In this document: positions 23,168 to 31,601 of the stretch, one piece after another
Numbering within the stretch: position 1 is the first letter of the stretch
Layout of the letters: every line of letters begins with the position of its first letter
Source of the DNA: Actinomycetota bacterium
GTDB taxonomy: Bacteria > Actinomycetota > Actinomycetes > Streptosporangiales > Streptosporangiaceae
Direction of reading: 5' to 3'
Assembly: GCA_003168255.1 (NCBI GenBank)
Contig: PMSU01000055.1
Span: 42,551 to 106,550 of the forward strand
DNA length: 64,000 nt
Position numbers and translations under genes: made by a program
The notes under the pieces: generated by a model
What the model was told of the DNA's origin: nothing
The model's database searches: none
The model's input: only the letters and a program-made list of their open reading frames with translations

Positions 23168-25359
23168 TGACCGTGCCAGCCAACACCGGGCCAGCAAGCG
23201 CCGGGCCAGCAAGCACCGCGCCAGCAGGCAGGGCGCCAGCAGGCAGGGCGCCGATCCGCAAACTGCTGATCGCCAACCGGGGCGAGATCGCCGCCCGGGT
23301 GATGCGAACCGCGCACCGGCTGGGAATCTCGACAGTCGCGGTCTTCTCCGATCCGGACTCCGCCGCGCCGTTCGTCGCTCTCGCCGACGAATCGGTGCGG
23401 CTGCCCGGCAGCTCGCCGGCCCAGACGTACCTGCGGGCGGACCGCATCCTGGCGGCGGCCGCAGCCACCGGTGCGGACGCCATCCACCCCGGGTACGGGT
23501 TCCTGTCGGAGAACGCCGGGTTCGCCCGCGACTGCGCCGAGGCCGGGATCGTCTTCGTCGGCCCGGGCCCCGAGGCGATCGCCGCCATGGGCTCCAAGCT
23601 CGAGGCGAAGGCGCTGATGGAGGCGGCCGGCGTGCCGGTGCTGCCGGGCGCGATCATCGACGACGACTCCGACCTCGGCGCGGACGGAGCCCGCGTCGGC
23701 TTCCCCCTGCTGGTGAAGGCCTCGTACGGCGGTGGCGGCCGCGGCATGCGGCTGGTCCGCGATCCCGGCGACCTGGCGGCCGCGGCGGCGGCCGCGAGCC
23801 GGGAGGCGGCGTCGGCGTTCGGCGACGGGACCGTGTTCCTCGAGCGGTTCGTGACCGACCCGCGGCACGTCGAGGTGCAGATCTTCGGCGACTCGCGCGG
23901 CACCGTGCTGCACCTGTTCGAGCGGGAGTGCTCTATCCAGCGCCGCTACCAAAAGATCATCGAGGAATCGCCGTCGCCAGCGGTCGACGACGCGCTGCGG
24001 GCCGCGCTGGGGGAGGCCGCGGTCGCCGCCGGAAAGGTCATCGGGTACGTCGGCGCCGGCACCGTGGAGTTTGTCCTCGATGCGTCTGGCAGTTTCTACT
24101 TCCTCGAGGTCAACACCCGGCTACAGGTCGAGCATCCGGTGACCGAGATGGTGACCGGGCTCGACCTGGTCGAGCTCCAGCTGCGAATAGCCGAGGGCGA
24201 GCCGCTGCCGCCCGAGGTCATCGATGCCCGCATCAGCGGGCACGCGATCGAGGCGCGGCTCTATGCCGAGGACGTGCCCGCCGGGTTCCTGCCCGCCACT
24301 GGCACGTTGCACCGGTTCGATTTCCCGTCGGGCCCAGGCGTGCGGGTAGACGCCGGGTACTGCGGCGGCTCGGTGGTGGGACCGCACTACGACGCGATGC
24401 TGGCCAAGGTGATCGCGCACGGCCGGACCCGGACCGAGGCTGCCCGGCGGCTGGCCCGCGCGCTGGCCCGCGCACGGGTGCATGGCGTCACCACGAACCG
24501 GAGCCTGCTGCTCGGGATCCTCCGGGAGCCGGAGTTCCTGGCCGGCCGCACCGACACCGGCTATCTCACCCGGCACGATCCGGCGGCTCTGTCCGGCGCA
24601 GCCGGCACCGCGGCCGGCACCGCAGTCGGTGCCGCGGCCGCGACGGCTGCGATGCCTGCGACGGTGAGGCATGCGGCGGCGGCCGCGCTGGCCGGGCAGG
24701 CAGGTAACCGCCGCAGCGCCGGCGTCCTGCGGTCGCTGCCGTCGGGCTGGCGCAATGTGCCATCGGCGCCCAGCCGGGTGAGCTACGCGCTGGGCGATGA
24801 GAAGTACGAGGTGACGTACCGGCTGCGCGGCGCCGAGGTCGACCTCTCGGTCAACGGCGAGCCGATCGGCGCCCAGGTAGTCGTCCGCGCTGCGTCGCCG
24901 GACACGGTCGATCTCGAGGTTGACGGCCTGCGGCGGGTGTATTCCGTTGCCCGGGTTGCTGCGGCCGGCAGCACCGGCGGCGCCGATGTCTACGTGGACG
25001 GCCCGGACGGCTCGACATCGCTCACCGAATTGCCGCGGTTCGCCGACCCCAGCACGGCGGCGCACAGCGGCTCACTGCTCGCACCGATGCCTGGCGTGGT
25101 CATCCGCGTGCTCGCCGAGGCCGGCCTGGCCGTCAAGGCCGGCCAGCCGCTGATCGTGCTCGAGGCGATGAAGATGGAGCACGCGGTGGCCGCGCCATCC
25201 GACGGCATCGTGACCGAACTTCGGGCCACCGAAGGGGAGCAGGTCGACGCGGGCCAGCTGCTGGCCGTCGTAGCTGCCGCCGACGAGGCCGCCGACGAGG
25301 CCGCCGACGAGGCCGCCGCCGAGGCCGCCGCCGAGGCCACGGCCACGGCCCAGAACTGA
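23167..25359 (+). CDS. acyl-CoA carboxylase alpha subunit (biotin carboxylase + BCCP)
   Basis: A 730-residue subunit. The biotin carboxylase domain begins KLLIANRGEIAARVMRTA and carries the ATP-grasp glycine loop KASYGGGGRGMRLV and FLEVNTRLQVEHPVTE. The C-terminal biotinyl domain has EAMKMEH, whose lysine is biotinylated. The start overlaps the beta subunit (TGATG), ensuring coupling. Two repeat tracts are odd: five 15-bp units (PASAG/PAGRA type) at the very N-terminus and five 12-bp units (AADE/AAAE type) after the BCCP domain. Confidence 0.93.
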   Translation: MTVPANTGPASAGPASTAPAGRAPAGRAPIRKLLIANRGEIAARVMRTAHRLGISTVAVFSDPDSAAPFVALADESVRLPGSSPAQTYLRADRILAAAAATGADAIHPGYGFLSENAGFARDCAEAGIVFVGPGPEAIAAMGSKLEAKALMEAAGVPVLPGAIIDDDSDLGADGARVGFPLLVKASYGGGGRGMRLVRDPGDLAAAAAAASREAASAFGDGTVFLERFVTDPRHVEVQIFGDSRGTVLHLFERECSIQRRYQKIIEESPSPAVDDALRAALGEAAVAAGKVIGYVGAGTVEFVLDASGSFYFLEVNTRLQVEHPVTEMVTGLDLVELQLRIAEGEPLPPEVIDARISGHAIEARLYAEDVPAGFLPATGTLHRFDFPSGPGVRVDAGYCGGSVVGPHYDAMLAKVIAHGRTRTEAARRLARALARARVHGVTTNRSLLLGILREPEFLAGRTDTGYLTRHDPAALSGAAGTAAGTAVGAAAATAAMPATVRHAAAAALAGQAGNRRSAGVLRSLPSGWRNVPSAPSRVSYALGDEKYEVTYRLRGAEVDLSVNGEPIGAQVVVRAASPDTVDLEVDGLRRVYSVARVAAAGSTGGADVYVDGPDGSTSLTELPRFADPSTAAHSGSLLAPMPGVVIRVLAEAGLAVKAGQPLIVLEAMKMEHAVAAPSDGIVTELRATEGEQVDAGQLLAVVAAADEAADEAADEAAAEAAAEATATAQN
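23176..23250 (+). repeat. 15-bp tandem array x5 at start of carboxylase alpha gene
   Basis: Five units beginning CCAGC and 15 bp long code for PANTG, PASAG, PASTA, PAGRA and PAGRA. The array extends the N-terminus just before the conserved biotin carboxylase start. Confidence 0.88.
25276..25335 (+). repeat. 12-bp tandem array x5 at end of carboxylase alpha gene
   Basis: Five units of GCCGCCGACGAG or GCCGCCGCCGAG give an Ala/Asp/Glu tail directly after the biotinyl domain. Confidence 0.88.
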
Positions 25360-25372
25360 CCGGAGGCCTTTG

Positions 25373-26191
25373 ATGCCAGCGGACATGAACGCGCTCGCCG
25401 ACGACCTGGCAGCGGAGACGGCAATCGTGCGGGAGCTTGTCGCCGGCCTGGACGAGCAGGCCTGGCGCCAGGCCACCCCGGCCCCGGGCTGGAGCATCGC
25501 CGACCAGATCAGCCACCTGGCGCACTTCGACGACGTGGCGGTGCAGTCGGCCGTCCGACCCAGGGAATTCAGCGCCGAGCTGGCCAGCGCTGCGCAGAGC
25601 GGCGGCATCGATCCTGACGCCATAGCCGCGCGGTACCGGGCAATGCAGCCGGCGACCCTGCTCGACTGGTTCGACAACGCCAGGGCACGGCTGCTGGACA
25701 CATTCCGGTCACTCCACCCGTCGGTGCGGGTGCCATGGTTTGGCATGCATATGAGCGCCGCCTCGTCGCTGACCGCCCGTCTGATGGAGACCTGGGCGCA
25801 CGGGCAGGACATCGCCGACGCACTCGGCATCCGCCGGGAACCGACGGACAGGCTGCGGCACGTGGCGCACATCGGCGTCGCGGCGCGGCCGTTCAGCTTC
25901 GCCGCGCACGGCCAGCCGCTGCCGCAGGAGCCGGTAAGGGTCGAGCTCATCTCGCCAGGCAGGGACGTGTGGATGTGGGGGCCGCCCGGCGCCGCCGACC
26001 GGGTGACCGGCAGCGCGCTCGACTTCTGCCTGGCCGTCACCCAGCGGCGCCATCTCGATGACACCTCGCTGCTGATCTCCGGCCCGATCGCGACCGGATG
26101 GATGTCGATCGCGCAGGCGTTCGCGGGCCCGCCGGGACCTGGCAGGCAGCCCGGCCAGTTCCGGCCCGGCCAGGACCTGGCCGGGAGGTGA
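25373..26191 (+). CDS. TIGR03084-family metal-binding protein (DinB/MDMPI fold)
   Basis: A 272-residue protein with the four-helix DinB-like fold found in mycothiol-dependent maleylpyruvate isomerase. WSIADQISHLAHFDDVAV and METWAHGQDIADALG supply the expected His/Glu/His metal ligands. TIGR03084 members are commonly found beside AtuA and acyl-CoA carboxylase genes in actinobacteria, as here. ATG 25373 follows CGGAGG by six bases. A thiol-dependent step in acyl-CoA catabolism is possible; the reaction is unknown. The C-terminus is Gly/Pro rich. Confidence 0.85.
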   Translation: MPADMNALADDLAAETAIVRELVAGLDEQAWRQATPAPGWSIADQISHLAHFDDVAVQSAVRPREFSAELASAAQSGGIDPDAIAARYRAMQPATLLDWFDNARARLLDTFRSLHPSVRVPWFGMHMSAASSLTARLMETWAHGQDIADALGIRREPTDRLRHVAHIGVAARPFSFAAHGQPLPQEPVRVELISPGRDVWMWGPPGAADRVTGSALDFCLAVTQRRHLDDTSLLISGPIATGWMSIAQAFAGPPGPGRQPGQFRPGQDLAGR

Positions 26192-26196
26192 CGCAG

Positions 26197-27978
26197 GTGA
26201 CCGGACGCCCCGCCGTGCGCATCGCCAACTGCTCCGGCTTCTACGGTGACCGGATGGCGGCGGCCAGGGAGATGCTCGCCGGGCCGATCGACGTGCTCAC
26301 CGGCGACTACCTGGCCGAGCTCACCATGCTGATCCTCTGGAAGGCGCGGCTCAAAGACCCGCAGCTGGGCTACGCGAGGACGTTCCTGCGCCAGATGGAA
26401 GACGTCCTCGGCACCTGCCTGGAGCGCGGCGTGAAGATCGTGGCCAACGCCGGCGGCCTCAACCCGGCCGGGCTGGCGGCGAAGCTGGACGAGCTGGCCG
26501 GACGCCTCGGCCTGGAAGCGCGCATTGCCTACATCACCGGCGACGACCTCGTCGATCGGCTTCCCGATATGCAGGAACGAGGCATCGAGCTGGCGAATCT
26601 CGACACCGGCGTTCCGCTGGCCAAGGCCGGGCTCCCGGTAGTGACCGCCAACGCCTACCTGGGCGGCTGGGGCATCGCCGCGGCGCTGGACGTCGGCGCG
26701 GACATCGTGGTCTGCCCCCGGGTAACCGACGCGAGCCTCGCGGTCGGGCCGGCCGCCTGGTGGCACGGCTGGCGCCGCGACGACTGGGACGAGCTGGCCG
26801 GAGCCGTGCTGGCCGGCCACGTGATCGAGTGCGGGCCGCAGGCGACCGGCGGCAACTACAGCTTCCTGGACGAGATCACCGATCGCAGGTATCCCGGCTT
26901 CCCGATCGCGGAGATAGCCGCGGACGGCAGCTCGGTCATCACCAAGCACGACGGCACCGGGGGACTGGTCTCGGTCGGCACGGTCACCGCCCAGCTGCTC
27001 TACGAGATCGCCGAGCCGGCCTACCTCAACCCCGACGTCATCACGCACTTCGACACCGTCCGCGTGCGGCAGGCCGGCCCAGACCGGGTGACACTGACCG
27101 GGACGAAGGGCTCGCCGCCGCCCGGCACCGTCAAGGTCGCGCTGAACATGCTCGGCGGCTACCGGAACACGATGACCATGGTGATCACCGGCCTGGACAT
27201 TGAGGAGAAAGCGGATCACGCCCGTCAGCTACTCTTCGACCGGCTCGACGGCCCGGACGCCTTCGAGGAGGCGGACGTCAGGCTGCTGCGGTTCGACCGG
27301 CCGGACGCGCCGACGAACACCGAAGCCACCGCGCACCTGCGCATCACGGTCAAGAGCCAGGACGAACGCGCGGTCGGCCGGGCATTCTCCGACGCGACCC
27401 TGGAGCTCGCGCTCGGCGGGTACGCCGGATTTCACCTGACCACGCCGCCGACCGGGGCGAGCGCGTTCGGCATCTACTGGCCGGCTCTCGTGCCGTCGGC
27501 CGAGGTGACGCACACCGTGCACCTGCCGGACGGGACGGCGCAGGACATCCCGCACACCGCGGGTCAGGACCACAAGACCGCACCACCGGCGGCTGACCAA
27601 GCGGCGGGGGAGGCGTTCGGCCCCGATCGCGTCGCCGTGCCGCTGGGCCGCCTGTGCGGCGCCCGCTCCGGTGACAAGGGCGGAAACGCCAACGTCGGGT
27701 TCTGGACCCGCGACGAGCGCGCCTACGCATGGCTGCGCGACGAGCTGACCGTGCAGCGGTTCAAGGAACTGCTCACCGAGGCGGCCGACCTCGAGGTACG
27801 CAGATATGAGTTGCCGAACGTCCAGGCGCTGAACTTCGTGGTCATCGGCTTGATAGCGCCCGGGGTCGCCGCGACCACCCGGCCGGACGCGCAGGCCAAG
27901 GGACTCGGCGAATACCTGCGCTCCCGCGTCGTCGCAGTCCCGGCCGAGCTGCTCAACCCCCGGGCATCAGACTCCTAG
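26197..27978 (+). CDS. AtuA-like acyclic terpene utilisation protein (DUF1446)
   Basis: A 593-residue protein of the AtuA/DUF1446 family, required for acyclic terpene degradation in pseudomonads though its reaction is not defined. Conserved pieces include RIANCSGFYGDRMAAA, IVANAGGLNP, CPRVTDASLAVGP, GGNYSFLDEI and the C-terminal RSGDKGGNANVGFW. GTG 26197 behind GGGAGG is the preferred start; GTG 26188 overlaps the upstream stop. With the carboxylase subunits, dehydrogenase and ligase it completes a plausible isoprenoid/branched acyl-CoA catabolic set. Confidence 0.9.
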   Translation: MTGRPAVRIANCSGFYGDRMAAAREMLAGPIDVLTGDYLAELTMLILWKARLKDPQLGYARTFLRQMEDVLGTCLERGVKIVANAGGLNPAGLAAKLDELAGRLGLEARIAYITGDDLVDRLPDMQERGIELANLDTGVPLAKAGLPVVTANAYLGGWGIAAALDVGADIVVCPRVTDASLAVGPAAWWHGWRRDDWDELAGAVLAGHVIECGPQATGGNYSFLDEITDRRYPGFPIAEIAADGSSVITKHDGTGGLVSVGTVTAQLLYEIAEPAYLNPDVITHFDTVRVRQAGPDRVTLTGTKGSPPPGTVKVALNMLGGYRNTMTMVITGLDIEEKADHARQLLFDRLDGPDAFEEADVRLLRFDRPDAPTNTEATAHLRITVKSQDERAVGRAFSDATLELALGGYAGFHLTTPPTGASAFGIYWPALVPSAEVTHTVHLPDGTAQDIPHTAGQDHKTAPPAADQAAGEAFGPDRVAVPLGRLCGARSGDKGGNANVGFWTRDERAYAWLRDELTVQRFKELLTEAADLEVRRYELPNVQALNFVVIGLIAPGVAATTRPDAQAKGLGEYLRSRVVAVPAELLNPRASDS

Positions 27979-28099
27979 ATCGTCCGGTATCCAGGCAGGG
28001 TTCGCCTGCATACCGGGTCAGGTCGCTGGCGGTCAGCACGCCCTGGTGGTCCAGCCGCCGGTCGTGCATGGCCCAGAAGCTGCCCTGCCGCTCCGCCCG

Positions 28100-28446
28100 C
28101 CGGGGCCGGGGGGCCGCGCGCTGGTGAGCGCGAGGACGTAAGCCGGCGCGTGACCGTGTGCGGCGGTTCTCGCGCGCCGCCGTCTGGAGTCCTCGAACAG
28201 CCGGCGCCCGCACCGGCACCGGGCAACGCGGCCCGGAGGCGCCTCCTTCCGCATCGTTTCCAAGATCGATGTGGTGTAGCCCACCACCGGTGGTGGGCTC
28301 CGCCACATCGATCTTCGGCGGCGCTATGGAAGACGCGGCTCACGGGGTCGGTGGTGCTGGTGTGACGGGAGTAATCCGGCCGACAGGGTCCGCGGGCACT
28401 GCAAGATCGTCCGCGATCAGGAAACGACAGTTTATTTCACGACGTG
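28100..28446 (-). repeat. dispersed repeat, copy B (inverted relative to copy A)
   Basis: This region matches 13638-14000 in reverse orientation over about 340 bp, including the flanks of the palindrome and the CACGACGTG end. Between the AtuA stop (27978) and the repeat, minus-strand frames carry a short coding-like stretch (FWAMHDRRLDHQGVLTASDL) that I cannot assign; it may be a relic of another gene. Apart from this and the repeat, 27979-28717 holds no gene I can support. Confidence 0.8.
28262..28315. repeat. 54-bp palindrome in repeat copy B
   Basis: AAGATCGATGTGG pairs with CCACATCGATCTT, and the centre GCCCACCACC/GGTGGTGGGC is a perfect 20-bp inverted repeat. Several bases differ from copy A in matched pairs, so the stem is kept by compensating changes, which argues for selection on structure. 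Confidence 0.88.
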
Positions 28447-28574
28447 CTTACTGCCGACCCATCAACGACTCAGGACGCTGGCTCAGCGCATGCTTTGGTC
28501 AACAGCGCGTCACTGTACAAACGAATTCCTGACAGTCCCAGCCTGCACCTCGCCAGAAAGTCTGCGGCTCCGCC

Positions 28575-28610
28575 GGTAAGTCCGCCGGTAAGTCTGCCGG
28601 CAAGTCCGCC
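28575..28610 (+). repeat. 12-bp tandem array x3
   Basis: GGTAAGTCCGCC, GGTAAGTCTGCC and GGCAAGTCCGCC follow one another in the gap before the secreted-protein gene. Confidence 0.85.
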
Positions 28611-28717
28611 TGGCTTCCGGCCCACAGGAATAGTTATGGTCTTTCAAGAGTCAAAAAATTCGATGACGCTGTGCTAACGACCTGCGGAGCATTGGCCTAG
28701 TGACAGGAGGAACAAAG

Positions 28718-29407
28718 ATGAGAAGAAATATGAGACGAGCGAGCCGGGGCAGCTCGGTCATCGCCACGGTGGCCTCAGCTACTCCTTCCAGCCATTTCCG
28801 CCCGGTGCCTTTGCGCATCCGGTACGTGGCACTAATTGCCGCTGCGGCAACCGTAGTCGGCTGCGTGGGCATGGCGCCGGCGTCCGCGTCCGCGCAGACA
28901 GCTGCGACACCGGCAATGGCCTCCGCGCTGGTGAAGACGGGCGCGGTGGTTAGACCATTGGACTCGGGCGAGACGGCGGTCTGCCTTAGCAACGACAATG
29001 CATACTGCGCGACCATCAACCCTCAGGATGCCGAGGTAATCCTGACGGGGGTCGGCGTGATCCTTAACGCGATATCTATCTGGCTACAAATTAGGGCAGG
29101 TATATATAAAGGCAAGCATGGAAAGTATCAGGAGCTAGAGCTTTCGGACAATCAGAACGGCCTGTGCCTCGCGGACACCTTCGGGTACGCTTATCTGGCT
29201 TCCTGCGGTGCTAACGGGACGATATGGCTCGTGGTCCCGCACAACGACGGGGCTTACCTTGAGAGCAGGTACGCGCTTGACAATGGTCAAACCGAAGTCC
29301 TCACGGCAGATCCTGTCGCAGACGGTGCGCGCCTGTATATCTACGATCCTGAGCAGTCTGGATCGCCCTACTGGCAGACCTGGACCGGCTATCCGAGCTT
29401 TCCCTGA
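28718..29407 (+). CDS. secreted protein of unknown function, low GC
   Basis: A 229-residue protein with a basic N-terminus and a hydrophobic signal segment (YVALIAAAATVVGCVG) ending near APASASA. The mature part has NQNGLCLADTFGYAYLASCG and a later DNGQTEVLTADP, a layout faintly like ricin-type beta-trefoil repeats, but QxW motifs are not clear. GGAGGA is placed seven bases before ATG 28718, so this replaces the GTG at 28700. Base composition around 29030-29150 is clearly AT-richer than neighbours, a sign of transfer. Confidence 0.72.
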   Translation: MRRNMRRASRGSSVIATVASATPSSHFRPVPLRIRYVALIAAAATVVGCVGMAPASASAQTAATPAMASALVKTGAVVRPLDSGETAVCLSNDNAYCATINPQDAEVILTGVGVILNAISIWLQIRAGIYKGKHGKYQELELSDNQNGLCLADTFGYAYLASCGANGTIWLVVPHNDGAYLESRYALDNGQTEVLTADPVADGARLYIYDPEQSGSPYWQTWTGYPSFP

Positions 29408-29428
29408 TGGCCTGATGGCTGTCGCGAT

Positions 29429-29444
29429 AGGACGGTAACGTCCT
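29429..29444 (+). terminator. possible hairpin terminator after the secreted protein gene
   Basis: AGGACG-GTAA-CGTCCT forms a 6-bp stem with a 4-base loop 22 bp past the stop codon. No run of T follows, so it may be only a weak or processing hairpin. Confidence 0.35.
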
Positions 29445-29551
29445 GACGTCGCGAACAGGGTTCCCGGAGCCCATCTTGCGTACCTGGTCAGCACACACCC
29501 GCAGCCCAGGCCCAGGCGGCCGGTCGCGCCCGGCAGTCTTTCTGGGATTGA

Positions 29552-30160
29552 TCAGGCTTGGAGTCCTCGGATGAGGGTGTCGAGCGTGGCGACGTAGCGC
29601 CGTTTGTAGTCCACGGCTGGTCCGTGCCGGCTCAGCTCGAAGCTGACCAGCCCGTGCGCGGAGGCCCACAACATGTAGGCCGCGGCCCGCGGCGTGCTGG
29701 TCAGCTCGCACACTGTGCTCCAGGCGGTGACGGCTGCGACGAACTGGTCGTATGCGTCGCGGGCGAACTGCCGCGCGTGCGTGTCGGGCACGAACTGCGA
29801 GCTGCCGTTGCCGAACATGACCTGGTAATAGGCGGGAAACGCCAGGGCGACGTCGCGATAGTTCAGGTACCTCGTGCGCACCTGGTGCTCCGGGTCGGCA
29901 GCGTCAGGAACCTCCGCCTGGGCGCGCGCCAGCCGCTCGAACCCGGTGATGTACATGGCATTGAGCAGGCCCTGCTTACCGCCGAAGTAGTGGTAGACGA
30001 CCATCGTGGAGCAGCCCGCGGCGGCCGCGACCTTGCGCACGGTAAGGCCTTCGGCGCCGTCCCTGGCGAGCAGCTGCGCTGCCGCCTCGATCACGGCCAC
30101 CCGCATCGACGGCGCGGACGAGCTTGACTCGGCCGTGCCAGTCACGCGTGCATCTCCCAC
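29552..30160 (-). CDS. TetR-family transcriptional regulator
   Basis: A 202-residue TetR protein with HTH residues RKVAAAAGCSTMVVYHYFGGKQGLL and a C-terminal domain of the TetR_C_33/WHG style (YRDVALAFPAYYQVMFGNG). GTG 30160 is exactly six bases after TAGGGT on the same strand, so a leaderless mRNA is likely. It is divergent from the secreted hydrolase, 362 bp away, with the third palindrome copy between them. Confidence 0.87.
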   Translation of the reverse strand: MGDARVTGTAESSSSAPSMRVAVIEAAAQLLARDGAEGLTVRKVAAAAGCSTMVVYHYFGGKQGLLNAMYITGFERLARAQAEVPDAADPEHQVRTRYLNYRDVALAFPAYYQVMFGNGSSQFVPDTHARQFARDAYDQFVAAVTAWSTVCELTSTPRAAAYMLWASAHGLVSFELSRHGPAVDYKRRYVATLDTLIRGLQA

Positions 30161-30166
30161 GCCGAC

Positions 30167-30172
30167 ACCCTA
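30167..30172 (-). promoter_or_regulatory. candidate leaderless -10 element for the TetR gene
   Basis: TAGGGT on the minus strand, then GTCGGC, then the GTG start at 30160. Confidence 0.45.
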
Positions 30173-30311
30173 TGAGTGGCCGTCATCCTCCGCCGCCGGA
30201 CGGGGCCGGGCGAGGCCGGACGGGGCCGGGCCGGGAGGGATGCGTGAGGCAGACGGGGCAGGTAGTGACTGCCGGGCGCACATGGCGGACGCGTAGTGGC
30301 CAGGGCCAGGC

Positions 30312-30359
30312 ATGAATGTGGCGCTGCCTACCACCCATGGGGGGCTCTGCCGCATTCAT
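30312..30359. repeat. palindrome copy C, core only
   Basis: ATGAATGTGGC and GCCGCATTCAT form 10 of 11 pairs around a centre sharing GCTGCCTACCACC and GGGGGGCTCTGCC with copy A. The flanks do not match the larger repeat, so the palindrome can occur alone. The rest of 30161-30522 holds a 20-bp-period GGACGGGGCCGGGC duplication (about 30196-30233) and no gene. Confidence 0.75.
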
Positions 30360-30522
30360 CCCCCGGGCCGGGGCTCATGCTCCGGGCCGGGGCGCGGCTC
30401 GGCTGGAGTGAGCCCGTCTGCCGCCGCAAGCGACTGGGGAGGTGAGCTTGGCGCGCAGTTCGGGGATCGTCGGGATCTGCTTGGCTTGACAGCCGCTTTC
30501 CGCGAGAGCTATAACGCTCGTT

Positions 30523-31593
30523 ATGCAGCTTCGAAGGTTGGGACGGCGCGGGGCCACGCACGAAAGGCCGGGCGCTGCCCGGCGGCGGTTGCTCAGGGTC
30601 GGCGCCGTCGGTGTTCTGGTCGCGGGCGTCATCGGGGGCGGCGGGCCGGCTTTCGCGGACGGGTCGCAGGGCACGTGCAGCAACGTGTTCATTCCGGTCA
30701 ACATCGGCCTGATCGGCAGCGCGTCCATCTACGGCGAGTACTGCACCGCCGCCGGCGGCGCGGAGCGCCCGCTCCAGATTCTCGTTCCCGGAATCACGTA
30801 CACACACGTCTACTTCGACATGCCTGGCTTCGGCGGCCGCTACTCCTACGTCAAGTTCATGAACGCGCGCGGCTATGACACCCTCGCGATCGACCGGCTT
30901 GGCATGGGGCAGAGCACCCGGCCGCTGATCGCCGCGACGGTCAATGCCTATTCCAACGCCGAGGCTCTGCATCAGGTCGTCCAGTACGTGCGCGCGGGCA
31001 ACCTGGCGCGCAGCTACGACTCGGTGGTGCTGACGGGCCACTCGTACGGGACGTTCGTGTCGGATCTCGAGTCCGCGACATACCACGATGTCGACGGCAT
31101 CATCGGCACCGGCTGGCTACAGGAGCCCACCGCGGTAGGCCTCGCCGGGGTACTGAGCATTCTGACGCCCGCCGACCTTTATCCCAAGTTCGCCGGGGTA
31201 ATCGACCCGACCTACGTTACGACGACACCCGGCGATCGCGGCTTCTTCTACGCGCCCGGCGACACCGACCCCGCGGTCGTCGCGGCCGACGAGCAGACGA
31301 AGGACACGGCATCCCTCGCGGAGGTCACGTACCTCATTCCGGAGAACCTCGGCGGGCTGACCGAGCGCATCGGCGTGCCCACGCTTCGGGTCGTCGGCTC
31401 GCGGGACCGGATCATGTGCCTGGCCGACTCATGCAGCCCCGCGAACCTCGCCAAGACCCTTCCGCCGCTGTTCCCGTCCGGCGTCGACATCTACGTGCAG
31501 GAGGGCGCTGGCCACGACGTAGCGCTCGAGGAGAACAACACCGGCGGGTTCGACGCGATGCTGTCCTGGCTGAAGTCTGGCTTCCCGCAGTGA
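30523..31593 (+). CDS. secreted alpha/beta hydrolase
   Basis: A 356-residue protein with an Arg-rich start, a hydrophobic signal segment (VGAVGVLVAGVIGGGGPAFA) and an alpha/beta-hydrolase body. The nucleophile elbow is GHSYG, the late strand reads PTLRVVGSRDRIMC, and the catalytic histidine is in GAGHDVALE. LQILVPGITYTHVYFDMPG resembles the oxyanion-hole HG-like loop. It precedes the SDR gene with overlapping stop/start signals, so the two may be co-transcribed. It is probably an esterase or lipase-like enzyme for extracellular substrates. Confidence 0.87.
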   Translation: MQLRRLGRRGATHERPGAARRRLLRVGAVGVLVAGVIGGGGPAFADGSQGTCSNVFIPVNIGLIGSASIYGEYCTAAGGAERPLQILVPGITYTHVYFDMPGFGGRYSYVKFMNARGYDTLAIDRLGMGQSTRPLIAATVNAYSNAEALHQVVQYVRAGNLARSYDSVVLTGHSYGTFVSDLESATYHDVDGIIGTGWLQEPTAVGLAGVLSILTPADLYPKFAGVIDPTYVTTTPGDRGFFYAPGDTDPAVVAADEQTKDTASLAEVTYLIPENLGGLTERIGVPTLRVVGSRDRIMCLADSCSPANLAKTLPPLFPSGVDIYVQEGAGHDVALEENNTGGFDAMLSWLKSGFPQ

Positions 31594-31601
31594 GCGAACG
31601 C

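Noticed and set aside
25072-27219. 715-residue minus-strand frame opposite TIGR03084 and AtuA
   Set aside because: Same shadow effect; the frame has no recognisable domain and spans three genes.
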